Shown piece by piece: positions 28,906 to 37,800 of a DNA stretch of 64,000 nt. The position numbers and the translations under genes are program-made. This stretch comes from Rhodococcus sp. KBS0724. GTDB lineage: Bacteria; Actinomycetota; Actinomycetes; Mycobacteriales; Mycobacteriaceae. The notes under the pieces are model-generated. The model saw only the letters and a program-made list of their open reading frames with translations, was not told the origin of the DNA and did not search any database. How positions within the stretch are numbered: position 1 is the first letter of the stretch; each line of letters begins with the position of its first letter. The stretch covers positions 6,338,501 to 6,402,500 of the forward strand of contig NZ_VCBX02000001.1 in the NCBI RefSeq assembly GCF_005938745.2, read 5' to 3'.

Positions 28906-29375
28906 GGCAGCACGCACTGCGTGTCGAGGCCGAGGACGTGGTTGAGCCTGCCGAAGGCCAACCACGATCCGAGGCACATACTCAATTCCACGACTTCGGC
29001 TTGAGAGTAGTGGGCACTCATACGTTCCCAGAACTCGTCGTCCAATCCGTGATGATCGATCGCGTACCGCTCGGCGTATTCGGCGGCCAATCGCGTCCTG
29101 TCGTCAAAGAGGTCGGTAGTTCGCCAGTCGGTGACGGCCTGCGCAAATTCGGGTTCGACAGTTACACCATCACGTTCGGTTCGCCAGTCCTGGCAGAAAA
29201 TGCACCCGTTGATCTGAGCGATACGCAGACGAGCGGCCTCGAACTCTCGCAGACCGAGAGTGGTGTCGGAGTACACCTTTTGCGAGAACGCGGCTGCGGC
29301 TGGTCCGATGCCGGGAACCATCTCGCCCCACACATAGCCGATCGGATTCTTGCCCTCAGGGATGTCGATGTTCAT
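28896..29375 (-). CDS. Carboxymuconolactone decarboxylase/AhpD-like protein
   Basis: The 159-residue protein belongs to the CMD/AhpD fold with the redox CxxC motif in NGCIFCQDWRTE near residue 59 and the later YAERYAIDHH and WERMSAHYSQAEVVEL blocks. Members act in peroxide reduction or as small hydratase/decarboxylase-like enzymes; CxxC points to the AhpD-like redox group. ATG 29375 is chosen for the GGAGGAC ribosome site. It overlaps the 3' end of the dehydrogenase gene by 20 bases and is probably co-transcribed with it. Confidence 0.82.
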   Translation of the reverse strand: MNIDIPEGKNPIGYVWGEMVPGIGPAAAAFSQKVYSDTTLGLREFEAARLRIAQINGCIFCQDWRTERDGVTVEPEFAQAVTDWRTTDLFDDRTRLAAEYAERYAIDHHGLDDEFWERMSAHYSQAEVVELSMCLGSWLAFGRLNHVLGLDTQCVLPGS

Positions 29376-30489
29376 ATTCGGTCCTCCAGGTATCGGCGCC
29401 GAGTTTGCCGACGCCGGGGGTGAGTGGGACGTCGAGCGCGTCGTACAGGCCTGGATCGGCAGCTCGCAACCACGGAATTGCGTTGACGAGACGTCCGACA
29501 GCAGTGGCATTTCCACCGGCAGCACGGTTTCCGCCCTCGTCGGTCGCCTCGACGTTTACCTCGATGCGCGGGCGGCCTTCGATGATGACCTTGTGCGCTC
29601 CGTCCCCACCGTCTGGTGGCGTCGGCCAATCAGGAGCGCACGACGGGTGGATGCGAGTGATGTGTTCGATGACGATCAACGGTTTGCCGTCGACAATTCC
29701 CTGAACTTCGAATCGCAAACCGCCCTGGGTTCCGGCGGCAAATTCACCCATGTGTTCGGTGGTCACCGTCTCGTCGAGCGCCCGGCGCAGCAAGGTCTCG
29801 CTGATACCGTCGAGTTCAACGCCCAATGCACGCGCGATGAGCCGAATCTGTCCGCCCCACACCATCGTCGGGACGCCGGGCGCGACCATGGGGGGGTCGT
29901 ACTCCATCGGCTGACCCATACCGACGAGGTAGCGCACCGAATCAGGCTGCTCGTAGGTCGTGTAGTCGAAAATCTCCTGGCACCGGATCTGATCTATGGT
30001 GCCGGCCAGCCCCGAGATCATCACCGGCAGAATGTCGTTTCCCCAGCCTGGGTCGACGCCCGAGACGAACAGTGCGCCGCCACCGGCTTTGGCTGCTGCT
30101 TCTACGGGATCTCGCACTTCCGGCGGTGTCGAACGATGGTCGTAGAAGGCGTAGACCGACGGTGTCACCACCACAGCGCCGATGTTCAGTGCCCGGGTGA
30201 TATCCGCGATCGCGTCGTCCGGTCGAATCTCGCCCGAAGCTGCGTAGACCACGGCGTCGGGAGCCGTGGCGAGGACGCCGTCGGCATCGTCGGTGGCAAC
30301 TACGCCCAACCGGTACCCGAGTTGCGCAAGGTCGCCCGCGTCTCGGCCGACCTTGTCGGGATTTGCGACGATAACTGCGCAGAGTTCGAGCGCCGGATTG
30401 GCTGCCACGGCCCGAATCGAGGCACGGCCGACGTTTCCCGTCCCCCACACAACCGTCCGGATCTTCGACGAGGCGTCACGGTCATCCAT
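29356..30489 (-). CDS. NAD(P)-dependent dehydrogenase of the dihydrodipicolinate reductase-like family
   Basis: The 377-residue protein begins with a Rossmann motif GTGNVGRASIRA near 16-27, followed by VVYAASGEIRPDD and a SGVDPGWGNDILPVMISGLAG segment. This arrangement is typical of the amine dehydrogenase/2,4-diaminopentanoate dehydrogenase-like group of actinobacteria. The substrate is unknown; in rhodococci such genes often accompany steroid or hydrophobic-compound catabolism. It is transcribed with the AhpD-like gene. Confidence 0.75.
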   Translation of the reverse strand: MDDRDASSKIRTVVWGTGNVGRASIRAVAANPALELCAVIVANPDKVGRDAGDLAQLGYRLGVVATDDADGVLATAPDAVVYAASGEIRPDDAIADITRALNIGAVVVTPSVYAFYDHRSTPPEVRDPVEAAAKAGGGALFVSGVDPGWGNDILPVMISGLAGTIDQIRCQEIFDYTTYEQPDSVRYLVGMGQPMEYDPPMVAPGVPTMVWGGQIRLIARALGVELDGISETLLRRALDETVTTEHMGEFAAGTQGGLRFEVQGIVDGKPLIVIEHITRIHPSCAPDWPTPPDGGDGAHKVIIEGRPRIEVNVEATDEGGNRAAGGNATAVGRLVNAIPWLRAADPGLYDALDVPLTPGVGKLGADTWRTEYEHRHP

Positions 30490-30539
30490 ATTCGGACAGT
30501 ACCCATTCCGAGGTGGTTGTCACGGTCGAATGCGCGAAT

Positions 30540-31211
30540 CTACCCGGTGAGGAACACCAGGGCTTGCGGCGGGAGACTTCCGCCGGGGCTGCGCCGATAC
30601 AGTTCGGCCGGTCTGCCCGTAGTCGCCCGCACATATTCCCCGGTACTGATCAGCGCGTCGACGACATGGCGCCGGAAGCTGTCCTTCTGCAATTCACGAT
30701 CGAAGAGCACCTCGTACAGTTGCCGCAATTGGGGGACGGTGAACGTGTCACCGAGAAATCCGGCCGGGTCCAGCGCTCTGGCATATCGGCTCCGGAGGTC
30801 TGCGAGCGCCAAGCCGACTATCTCGGTGTGATCGAAGGCCATGCCCGAGGCTCCGTTGACATCAAGGAGGATCGCACCAACCGGCAAGTCGGTTTCCGGG
30901 ACCGCGGCGGCGTGCGCGACCGACAAGACCCATCCCCTGTCATCACGATTCGGGTTGTCGAGAATTGCGAGTTGGTGAAACTCTGCATTCTCCAGGCCCG
31001 CCTTGGACTGCAAGGCTCGATCTGCTGCGGCAGTGAGTAATTCGTGTTCATGGAGGAACGTGCCGGGAAGGGCGAACTTGCCCAGCCGATGCTTGACCAC
31101 GAGCACTTTCACGGCATCGTCCGAGTAGGTCAGAACGGCAACGTCGACAGCGACCGACGGCCTCGGATAATCAGTGAGCGATCTGCCACTCGAATCTGTC
31201 CATTCATTCAC
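30540..31211 (-). CDS. NrtR-type transcriptional regulator (degenerate Nudix domain + winged helix)
   Basis: The 223-residue protein has an N-terminal Nudix fold (about 18-150: VLVVKHRLGKFALPGTFLHE) whose catalytic box has lost the REUXEE glutamates, as in regulatory NrtR proteins. A C-terminal winged helix follows (about 155-220: LGDTFTVPQLRQLYEVLF, then DSFRRHVVDAL). NrtR regulators bind ADP-ribose or related NAD metabolites and control NAD and ADP-ribose genes. It is divergent, 60 bases away, from an ADP-ribosylglycohydrolase/macro-domain gene, which fits that ligand exactly. No operator was identified with confidence in the short intergenic space. Confidence 0.85.
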   Translation of the reverse strand: MNEWTDSSGRSLTDYPRPSVAVDVAVLTYSDDAVKVLVVKHRLGKFALPGTFLHEHELLTAAADRALQSKAGLENAEFHQLAILDNPNRDDRGWVLSVAHAAAVPETDLPVGAILLDVNGASGMAFDHTEIVGLALADLRSRYARALDPAGFLGDTFTVPQLRQLYEVLFDRELQKDSFRRHVVDALISTGEYVRATTGRPAELYRRSPGGSLPPQALVFLTG

Positions 31212-31271
31212 TCTTGCATGTTAGCTCAATCATGATCTATCGTTAGCGCAAAGTTACGCAAAGGGGTGGAC

Positions 31272-32738
31272 GTGAGACTGAACGAACAACAGGCCGATCG
31301 CGCAGCCGGGGTACTACTCGGCACGGCAGCCGGAGACGCACTGGGCGCGGGATACGAGTTCACGTACCCGAATGTCGCAGCAACAATCGACATGATCGGC
31401 GGCGGCCCGTTCAAGTGGGCACCGGGCGAGTGGACGGACGACACCTCGATGGCCGTAGCCATCGCCGAAGTGGCCGCAACCGGAATCGATCTCGCCAGCA
31501 CTGACGGCCTGGATGCCATTGCAGCGCAATTTATTCGGTGGTACGACTCCAAACCCGAGGATATCGGCAATCAGACCCGGGCAGTGCTGTCTGCCCGTTC
31601 TCCGAACGCGGCGGCCATGGCAGCTCGCGCGAAGGCGGTCAGTGGACTCAAGGGCGGCAACGGCTCACTGATGCGCACTGCGCCCGTTGCGCTGGCTTAT
31701 CTGGACGACCCCCAGGGTGCCGCCGATGCCGCGTTGAAGATCGGCGCACTCACTCATGACGATCCGCAGGCCGGTCAGGCGTGCCAGATGTGGACCTATG
31801 CCATCCGCCATGCCGTGATCGAAGGAAACTTCGACGGTGTCCGCGACTATCTGTCCGTCGCCGATCAGGAAATGGCCGACTACTGGCGACCGCTGCTCGA
31901 TCAGGCCGAAAACGGAAACCCGCGAGACTTCTCGAAGAACGGCTGGGTAGTTCACGCACTCCAGACGGCGTGGTGGGCCATCACTTCCACCGACAGCAGC
32001 GGTGCGCAGCACCTGCCGGACGCGCTCGAAGCCGCAGTCCGGGCAGGTGGAGATACCGACACCACCGCAGCTATTGCCGGCGGCCTACTCGGCGCCCGAT
32101 GGGGAGCATCGGCGATACCGGAGCGGTGGCGCCGCATCATGCACGGGTGGCCGGGGTACACCTCCACCGACTTGATCCGTCTCGCCGTAAACACCAGTCT
32201 CGCGCTCAACACCACAGGAGAAGCGATGCCCACCATTTCCGTCGTCGAAGGCGACATCACCACTCTCGACGTCGACGCAATTGTCAACGCCGCCAACACC
32301 GCTCTCCTCGGCGGCGGAGGCGTCGACGGTGCCATTCACCGCGCCGGCGGCCCGAAAATCCTCGAAGAGTGCAAGGCTTTGCGATCCTCGAGCCTGCTCG
32401 ACGGTTTGCCGGTGGGCGAAGCCGTCGCCACCACGGCAGGAAAGATGAAAGCGCGCAACGTGATCCACACTGTCGGCCCTCGATACTCTCGTTCACAGGA
32501 CCGGTCTGCGCAGCTCCGGTCGGCTTATACACAGAGCCTGGCCGTGGCCGACTCCCTGGGCGCCCGGACCGTCGCCTTCCCGCTCATCTCTTCGGGCGTA
32601 TACGGCTGGCCCAAGGAAGACGCTGCAAGACAGGCAGTTACGGCAATTCTCTCTGCGAACACCGCTGTAGACAACGTCATTCTGGTTGCCTACGACAAAG
32701 CGTCGGCAGATGTGATCCGGCGAGCCCTCGAGAACTAG
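31272..32738 (+). CDS. ADP-ribosylglycohydrolase (DraG-like) fused to a macro domain
   Basis: The 488-residue fusion starts with an ADP-ribosyl hydrolase domain (about 1-315): GTAAGDALGAGYEF, the metal-binding TDDT at 55-58 and GGDTDTTAAIAGGLLGA near 260. From about 319 it continues into a complete macro domain (VVEGDITTLDVDAIVNAAN, GGGGVDGAIHRAGG, FPLISSGVYGWP). The first domain removes ADP-ribose from proteins or small molecules; macro domains bind ADP-ribose and often deacetylate O-acetyl-ADP-ribose. GTG 31272 is preferred over GTG 31266, because AAGGGG stands just upstream. An internal start with a strong ribosome site occurs at the joint. Divergent from NrtR. Confidence 0.9.
   Translation: MRLNEQQADRAAGVLLGTAAGDALGAGYEFTYPNVAATIDMIGGGPFKWAPGEWTDDTSMAVAIAEVAATGIDLASTDGLDAIAAQFIRWYDSKPEDIGNQTRAVLSARSPNAAAMAARAKAVSGLKGGNGSLMRTAPVALAYLDDPQGAADAALKIGALTHDDPQAGQACQMWTYAIRHAVIEGNFDGVRDYLSVADQEMADYWRPLLDQAENGNPRDFSKNGWVVHALQTAWWAITSTDSSGAQHLPDALEAAVRAGGDTDTTAAIAGGLLGARWGASAIPERWRRIMHGWPGYTSTDLIRLAVNTSLALNTTGEAMPTISVVEGDITTLDVDAIVNAANTALLGGGGVDGAIHRAGGPKILEECKALRSSSLLDGLPVGEAVATTAGKMKARNVIHTVGPRYSRSQDRSAQLRSAYTQSLAVADSLGARTVAFPLISSGVYGWPKEDAARQAVTAILSANTAVDNVILVAYDKASADVIRRALEN
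32214..32228 (+). promoter_or_regulatory. Internal ribosome binding site and ATG at the domain joint
   Basis: ACAGGAGAAGCG precedes ATG 32226, with AGGAGA 4-6 bases from the start codon, in frame with the fusion. Translation from here gives a 170-residue stand-alone macro-domain protein of normal family length. The sequence at the end of the first domain (LNTTGEA) looks like a former intergenic or C-terminal tail. Confidence 0.6.
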
Positions 32739-32854
32739 CGAACCCTCATCCGGCGACTCAACTGCCGGCTTCCGAAGTCCAGACCCGCACCGTCACTGGT
32801 GGCCAGTGCCGTCAGCACAGCGGCAACGAGCAGTGAGATGACTACTACACCCAT
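32735..32854 (-). CDS. Possible 39-aa membrane peptide
   Basis: A small reading frame encodes MGVVVISLLVAAVLTALATS followed by a short soluble tail ending in SRRMRVR. It has one hydrophobic helix (residues 2-19) and a basic C-terminus. GAAAGAGG lies 9-16 bases upstream of the ATG. Its stop codon overlaps that of the convergent macro-domain gene. It resembles other tiny actinobacterial membrane peptides in shape, but I do not recognise a family. Confidence 0.4.
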   Translation of the reverse strand: MGVVVISLLVAAVLTALATSDGAGLDFGSRQLSRRMRVR

Positions 32855-33061
32855 GATGCGCACCTCTTTCGAACTCGGAGGGGAAACACTTTTCTGAAAA
32901 TGAGTATATGTAACTTCTGGTTACGTGCAATGTGTTGTCACTCACCTCGATACAGTCGACGCACTCCGAATCACAGCAGTCCTGGACAACGGTCCAGACC
33001 TTTCGTAGCGTCATGATCATCGGGCGCCTGCCAATGCCGATACTGCCGACGAGAGGACGCT
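32855..33061. other. Intergenic region before the HSL-family hydrolase
   Basis: The region has locally lower GC than its surroundings. It contains a dyad GTAAC-TTCTG-GTTAC at 32910-32924, which could be an operator for either flanking gene. No further gene was found. GAGAGGA at 33051-33057 is the ribosome site for the downstream ATG. Confidence 0.4.
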
Positions 33062-34138
33062 ATGCGCACCCAGAAGATGTCAGCCCAAGATCGAGTCGCT
33101 CGGGTGGTGCTCGATGTAGTCGGCGCACTCCCGACCGCAGTCCAACGGGTTTTGGGCGGCACACCGGTGCGCATCGACGGCCAGAGCTTGGAACCCGAAG
33201 TGCAATTGGCATTACGCCTGCTCAGTGCGGTCGAAGGGGTTAGCTTCGAACACCTTCCCCTCGATGCCGGACGCGCGCAGATCGACGCGGAATCTGCGCT
33301 GTTCGGCGGCAAGCCCACCGAGGTGGAATCCGTGCGCGATCTCGAGATCCCCGCCGACGGCCGGACGATACCCGCGCGGTTGTACCGCCCTGCCGGACTC
33401 CCCGAAACGCCGCCACTGTTGGTGTATTTCCATGGCGGCGGCTTTGTGCTCGGCAGCCTGGAGAGCGGTGACAGCGTCTGCCGATTCCTCGCTCGTTACG
33501 CCGAGGTCGCAGTGTTGGCCGTCGACTACCGCCTCGCGCCGGAACATCCGTTTCCGGCCGGCCGCAATGATGCGGTGGACGCTTTTCGGTACTGCGTTTC
33601 CCACGCGGCCGACCTCGGAATCGACCCGAACTCGATAGCGGTCGGCGGTGACAGTGCGGGAGGCAACCTCGCTGCCACGGTAGCGCAGGAAACTGCGGCG
33701 GACGCCGTCTCGCCCGCCTTCCAACTACTCTTCTTCCCGTGGGTGGATCTGTCGTCGAAACGACCCTCCCACAGCATGTTCGGAACCGGTTTCTTTCTCA
33801 CCGACGCTCAACTCGACTGGTACACCGAGCACTATCTCACGGGTGGTGCATCAGCGGCAGATCCTCGGGTGTCTCCGCTCCTGGCACCTGATTTCACCGG
33901 CCTCGCCCCGGCGTACGTCGCTGTCGCCGGATTCGATCCACTTCGAGACGAAGGTGAGGCATATGCCGAAAAACTGCGCGAGGCAGGTGTTTCCGTCGCT
34001 CTTCGTCGACACAGCGGATTGATCCATGCGTTTGTCAACACCGTCGGCGTTGGTCACACCGGGAGAGACGCGATGCTCGAGGCGTGCGGAGCACTGCGCG
34101 TCGGCGTCTCAGGAAACCGAGGGTCTGTTTCCGCGTAA
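33062..34138 (+). CDS. Alpha/beta hydrolase, hormone-sensitive lipase (HSL) family esterase
   Basis: The 358-residue esterase has the HSL oxyanion motif HGGGF near 128, YRLAPEHPFPAG near 162, nucleophile Ser in GDSAGG near 199, the acid in FDPLRDEG and the His in GLIHAF near 324. Such enzymes hydrolyse short to medium acyl esters in the cytoplasm; no signal peptide is seen. An N-terminal cap-type extension of about 90 residues precedes the core. Its 3' end overlaps the convergent DUF1275 gene by 30 bases. Confidence 0.9.
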   Translation: MRTQKMSAQDRVARVVLDVVGALPTAVQRVLGGTPVRIDGQSLEPEVQLALRLLSAVEGVSFEHLPLDAGRAQIDAESALFGGKPTEVESVRDLEIPADGRTIPARLYRPAGLPETPPLLVYFHGGGFVLGSLESGDSVCRFLARYAEVAVLAVDYRLAPEHPFPAGRNDAVDAFRYCVSHAADLGIDPNSIAVGGDSAGGNLAATVAQETAADAVSPAFQLLFFPWVDLSSKRPSHSMFGTGFFLTDAQLDWYTEHYLTGGASAADPRVSPLLAPDFTGLAPAYVAVAGFDPLRDEGEAYAEKLREAGVSVALRRHSGLIHAFVNTVGVGHTGRDAMLEACGALRVGVSGNRGSVSA

Positions 34139-34801
34139 CGGTGTCACGCGCCACGCCACCGCCGTCAGGCCGGCAGCAGTTCCCGCTGCCGGCCAGAGTG
34201 CGTGAATGCCGATCCATCGATGCGCAAGGGCTCCGAGGACGGCACCGCCGATCAGACCCGCACACATTCCGAAGTGCTGCAGCCACGCCCACCGCGGGCC
34301 ACCGAGGAATGCGCCCGTCAACCGTTGACCCATTTTCACCAGCGCACCCGTCATGTACGTGACGCCTATGGTCACCTCGCCGTCCCGCTGAAACACCGAA
34401 TTGACCGTACCCATGGCCAACGCCATTGCGGTGACCGCGCCGGGAGTGATCTCGAAGCTACTCAGCACGGCGCCGACTACCAATAATGCGGTGACCACCG
34501 TCAGCACCGTAACTTTGCGTGTCCGAACCGAATAACGTTCCGTCACAAACGTGATCACAGTGCCCAGCGCGATACCGAGCAGAAATACCGCAATCACCGC
34601 CGCAGGGACTCGCGCGGCCACCCACAAGCCGTCGGCGATCGAGACGCTCATCTGAGTCATGTTGCCGCTCATGAACGACACGAACTGTCCGCTGAGAACG
34701 ATGAATCCGATCGCGTCGACGTAGCCGGCAAGCCCGGCCAGGGCTATCGCCAACCCGATGAGTGATCTGCTGTATCCCGACACCCGAAAAGCCTGACACA
34801 C
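34109..34801 (-). CDS. YoaK/DUF1275-family membrane protein
   Basis: The 230-residue integral membrane protein has about six helices and the DUF1275 signature GYVDAIGFIVLSGQFVSFMSGNMTQMS near residues 26-52, followed by FLLGIALGT and SVFQRDGEVTIGVTYMTGALVKMG. The function is unknown, though a transport role is suggested for the family. The start is a GTG at 34801; an internal GTG seven codons on would remove a short tail. It begins 11 bases after the glutamate dehydrogenase stop and could be part of that transcript. Confidence 0.85.
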   Translation of the reverse strand: MCQAFRVSGYSRSLIGLAIALAGLAGYVDAIGFIVLSGQFVSFMSGNMTQMSVSIADGLWVAARVPAAVIAVFLLGIALGTVITFVTERYSVRTRKVTVLTVVTALLVVGAVLSSFEITPGAVTAMALAMGTVNSVFQRDGEVTIGVTYMTGALVKMGQRLTGAFLGGPRWAWLQHFGMCAGLIGGAVLGALAHRWIGIHALWPAAGTAAGLTAVAWRVTPLRGNRPSVS

Positions 34802-34812
34802 TCAGCGATGAT

Positions 34813-37800
34813 TCACAGTGGTTCCCCCACGGTCTGAACCGTAGACGCGAGCGAACGAATTCTCCTGGCCGCAACCGAAAGCGTCGCAAGGTTGCCGCCT
34901 CTACCCGCGTGGGCGTCTGACAACGTGTACCGCGCGCGTCCGATGATCGCGCTGTTCCGCTCTTCCCAGGATCGCAGACGCGTCGCTGCGCTCGCATCGG
35001 GCACTGCGCCACACGACGAACTGACGGACAGCACATCGAGGGTCACCAGACGGACCGACTCGTACAGCTCGTCACGCAGAGTGAGCCGTACAAGCGAATC
35101 CCAGCGGTCGTGGCTGTCCAACCCGGACACGTCCATCAGGAACCGGTTGATCTCCAGCCGATCCTTGACCATGAAGTACAGCTCACCGACGAGCCTCGGA
35201 TCTTGGTCGGTGGCCACCACAATCTCGACGACGTCCAACAAACCGTATAGATCCAGCAAGCCGTACACCTCGTCGACAACGTCTCGGTCCACGCCTGCCT
35301 CCACTGCGGGAGCACTACGCACAGCGACGTTGGCTCGGTCGTACTCCTGCATCCAACCGGGGACGTGTGGCGACAGCGTACTGACCAGCTTTCCGAATCG
35401 CGCGATCTCGGACGCGATATCGAGCGGCTGCGGCCGATTCGACAGGAACCACCGCGCAGCACGGTCCAACAGTCGCCTCGATTCGACAATCAACTGATCT
35501 GCGACATGAACGGTAATCTCGCCACCGCGTATGCGCTGCCAGATCGACTCCAAGCCGAAAACAGCACGGACAACTTCGAAAGCACGAACAGCGTCGCCGA
35601 CATCGACTCCGGATTCGTCCGCCAGTCTGAATACGTAGGAAAGCCCTCCATTGCCCACAACCCGATTCGCGATCACCGTGGCAACGATCTCGCGGGCGAG
35701 GGGGTGCGAGATGATGTGACCTCCGAACCGCTCACGCAGAAGCGGCGGAAAGTACTCGACCAAGGCTCCGGCAAAGTGTTCGTCCTCGATCAGGTCGTGT
35801 CGAAGAAGATCGGCCTTCAGCGACAGCTTGACGTGTGCCGACAACGTAGCGAGTTCCGGCGACGTCAGGCCTCGCGCATGGTTTTCGAGTCGAAGCGCAA
35901 TCTCGTCGTCACTCGGCAGGAACTCCAACTCTCGATCCAGCGCGAAATCTCTTTCGAGCTTGTCGATCTGACGCTGGTGCACATCGGCCATCCGGATCGC
36001 TTCGGCTCTCGCGGTGGCCAAGAGATCGTTCTGGGCGCGATTGTTTGCCAGGACCAGGTTCGCAACGTCGTCGGTCATGCTTGCCAGCATCGAATTACGC
36101 TCGTCCTCGCTGAGCTCGCCACGTTTCACCACCGAATCGAGCAGGATCTTGATGTTGACCTCATGATCCGAGCAATCCACTCCGGCGGAGTTGTCGAGCG
36201 CGTCGGTATTGACGTGGCCACCACGAAGACTGAAATCGATGCGCGCCCGCTGCGTCAGTCCCAGATTTCCACCCTCACCGATGACACTGCACCGCAACTG
36301 ATTCGAGTCGACCCGAACAAGATCGTTGGCCTTGTCACCGACTTGTAGATGTGACTCATCGGCAGCCTTCACGTATGTACCGATCCCACCGTTCCACAAC
36401 AGATCTACGTCAGCCGTGAGCACACGTGAGATCAGAGCCGCCGGGGTGAGCGTGTCGATCTGTGCGCTGATACCCAGCACGGACCGCACCTCTTCGGTCA
36501 GGGGAATCGACTTGGCGCTTCGGTCGAAAACACCGCCGCCAGTGCTGATGAGGGCCCGGTCGTAGTCTGCCCACGAACTGCGCTGCAGGTGGAACAGCCT
36601 GCTCCTCTCTTCGTAGGACACCGAGGGATCAGGGTTCGGGTCGAGGAAGATGTGCCGATGGTCGAACGCCGCAACCAATCGGAGATGACGACTCAGCAGC
36701 ATGCCGTTGCCGAAGACGTCACCGCTCATGTCGCCGATGCCGACTGCGGTGAAGTCGTCTCGATCGACGTCCACGTTCCGTTCCAGGAAATGACGGCGCA
36801 CACTCGTCCATGCACCGCGCGCAGTTATGCCCATCTCCTTGTGGTCGTATCCGACCGAACCGCCGGAGGCAAAAGCGTCACCCAGCCAGAAATTTCGCTG
36901 CACAGCAACGGCATTGGCCAAGTCCGAGAATCGCGCAGTACCCTTGTCCGGAGCAACGACCAGGTAATAGTCGTCGCCGTCGTGCCGCACGATCCCGGGA
37001 GCTGGGACCACAGCGGTCGTTACCGAATCCACGTTGTCCGTCAGACGCAACAACGCCGTCACGAACATCCGATAGCAGTCACAGCCTTCGTTGTTCGGGG
37101 AGTCCCCACTACGTCGAGCTGACGATTCTTTGACGACGAATCCACCCTTCGCCCCAACGGGGACGATGACTGCGTTTTTCGCGGACTGTGCCTTTGCCAG
37201 GCCGAGGACCTCGGTTCTGAAATCCTCTCGACGATCCGACCAACGTAGACCACCTCGCGCCGCACCGCCGAATCGAAGATGCACTCCCTCGAACCTCGGC
37301 GAATCCACGAAGATTTCGAAATGAGGCCGCGGGTACGGCAGCACGTCGATGATTCTCGAGTCGAACTTGAGCGCCAGAAACGGGTCGGACACGCCCGCGT
37401 CACGGTAGAAGTAATTGGTCCGCAACGTGTTGTCGATCAAACTCAGTAGGGCACGGAGGATTCGATCCGCGTCCAGTTCGGCCACGTCGTTGATCGATCC
37501 GACGATCCTTTCCGTGAGCAAACCCGCACGAAGCGAGCGTGCCTCGGCGTCGAACGCCGGATCATGTCTGACTTCGAACAATTCGATCAGTGCTGTCGCA
37601 ATTTTCGAGTGTTCACGCAATACGGATTCGATCCTCGCAAGGCTGTAAGGCAATCCGCTCTGGCGAAGGTAGTGAGAATACGCCCGGAGCGCTGCAATCT
37701 GCCGCACGTCGAGTTCGGAGCCGACGATCAAAGCACCGAGACCATCGGACTCCACCGCCTCGTCCCACATGGACAGGAATGCCTCTGCAAATCTCGGCGC

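Noticed and set aside
29350..30831. A 493-codon plus-strand frame opposite the dehydrogenase and part of the NrtR gene.
   Set aside because: It is an antisense shadow; the minus-strand proteins carry Rossmann and Nudix signatures, and this translation does not resemble a folded protein.
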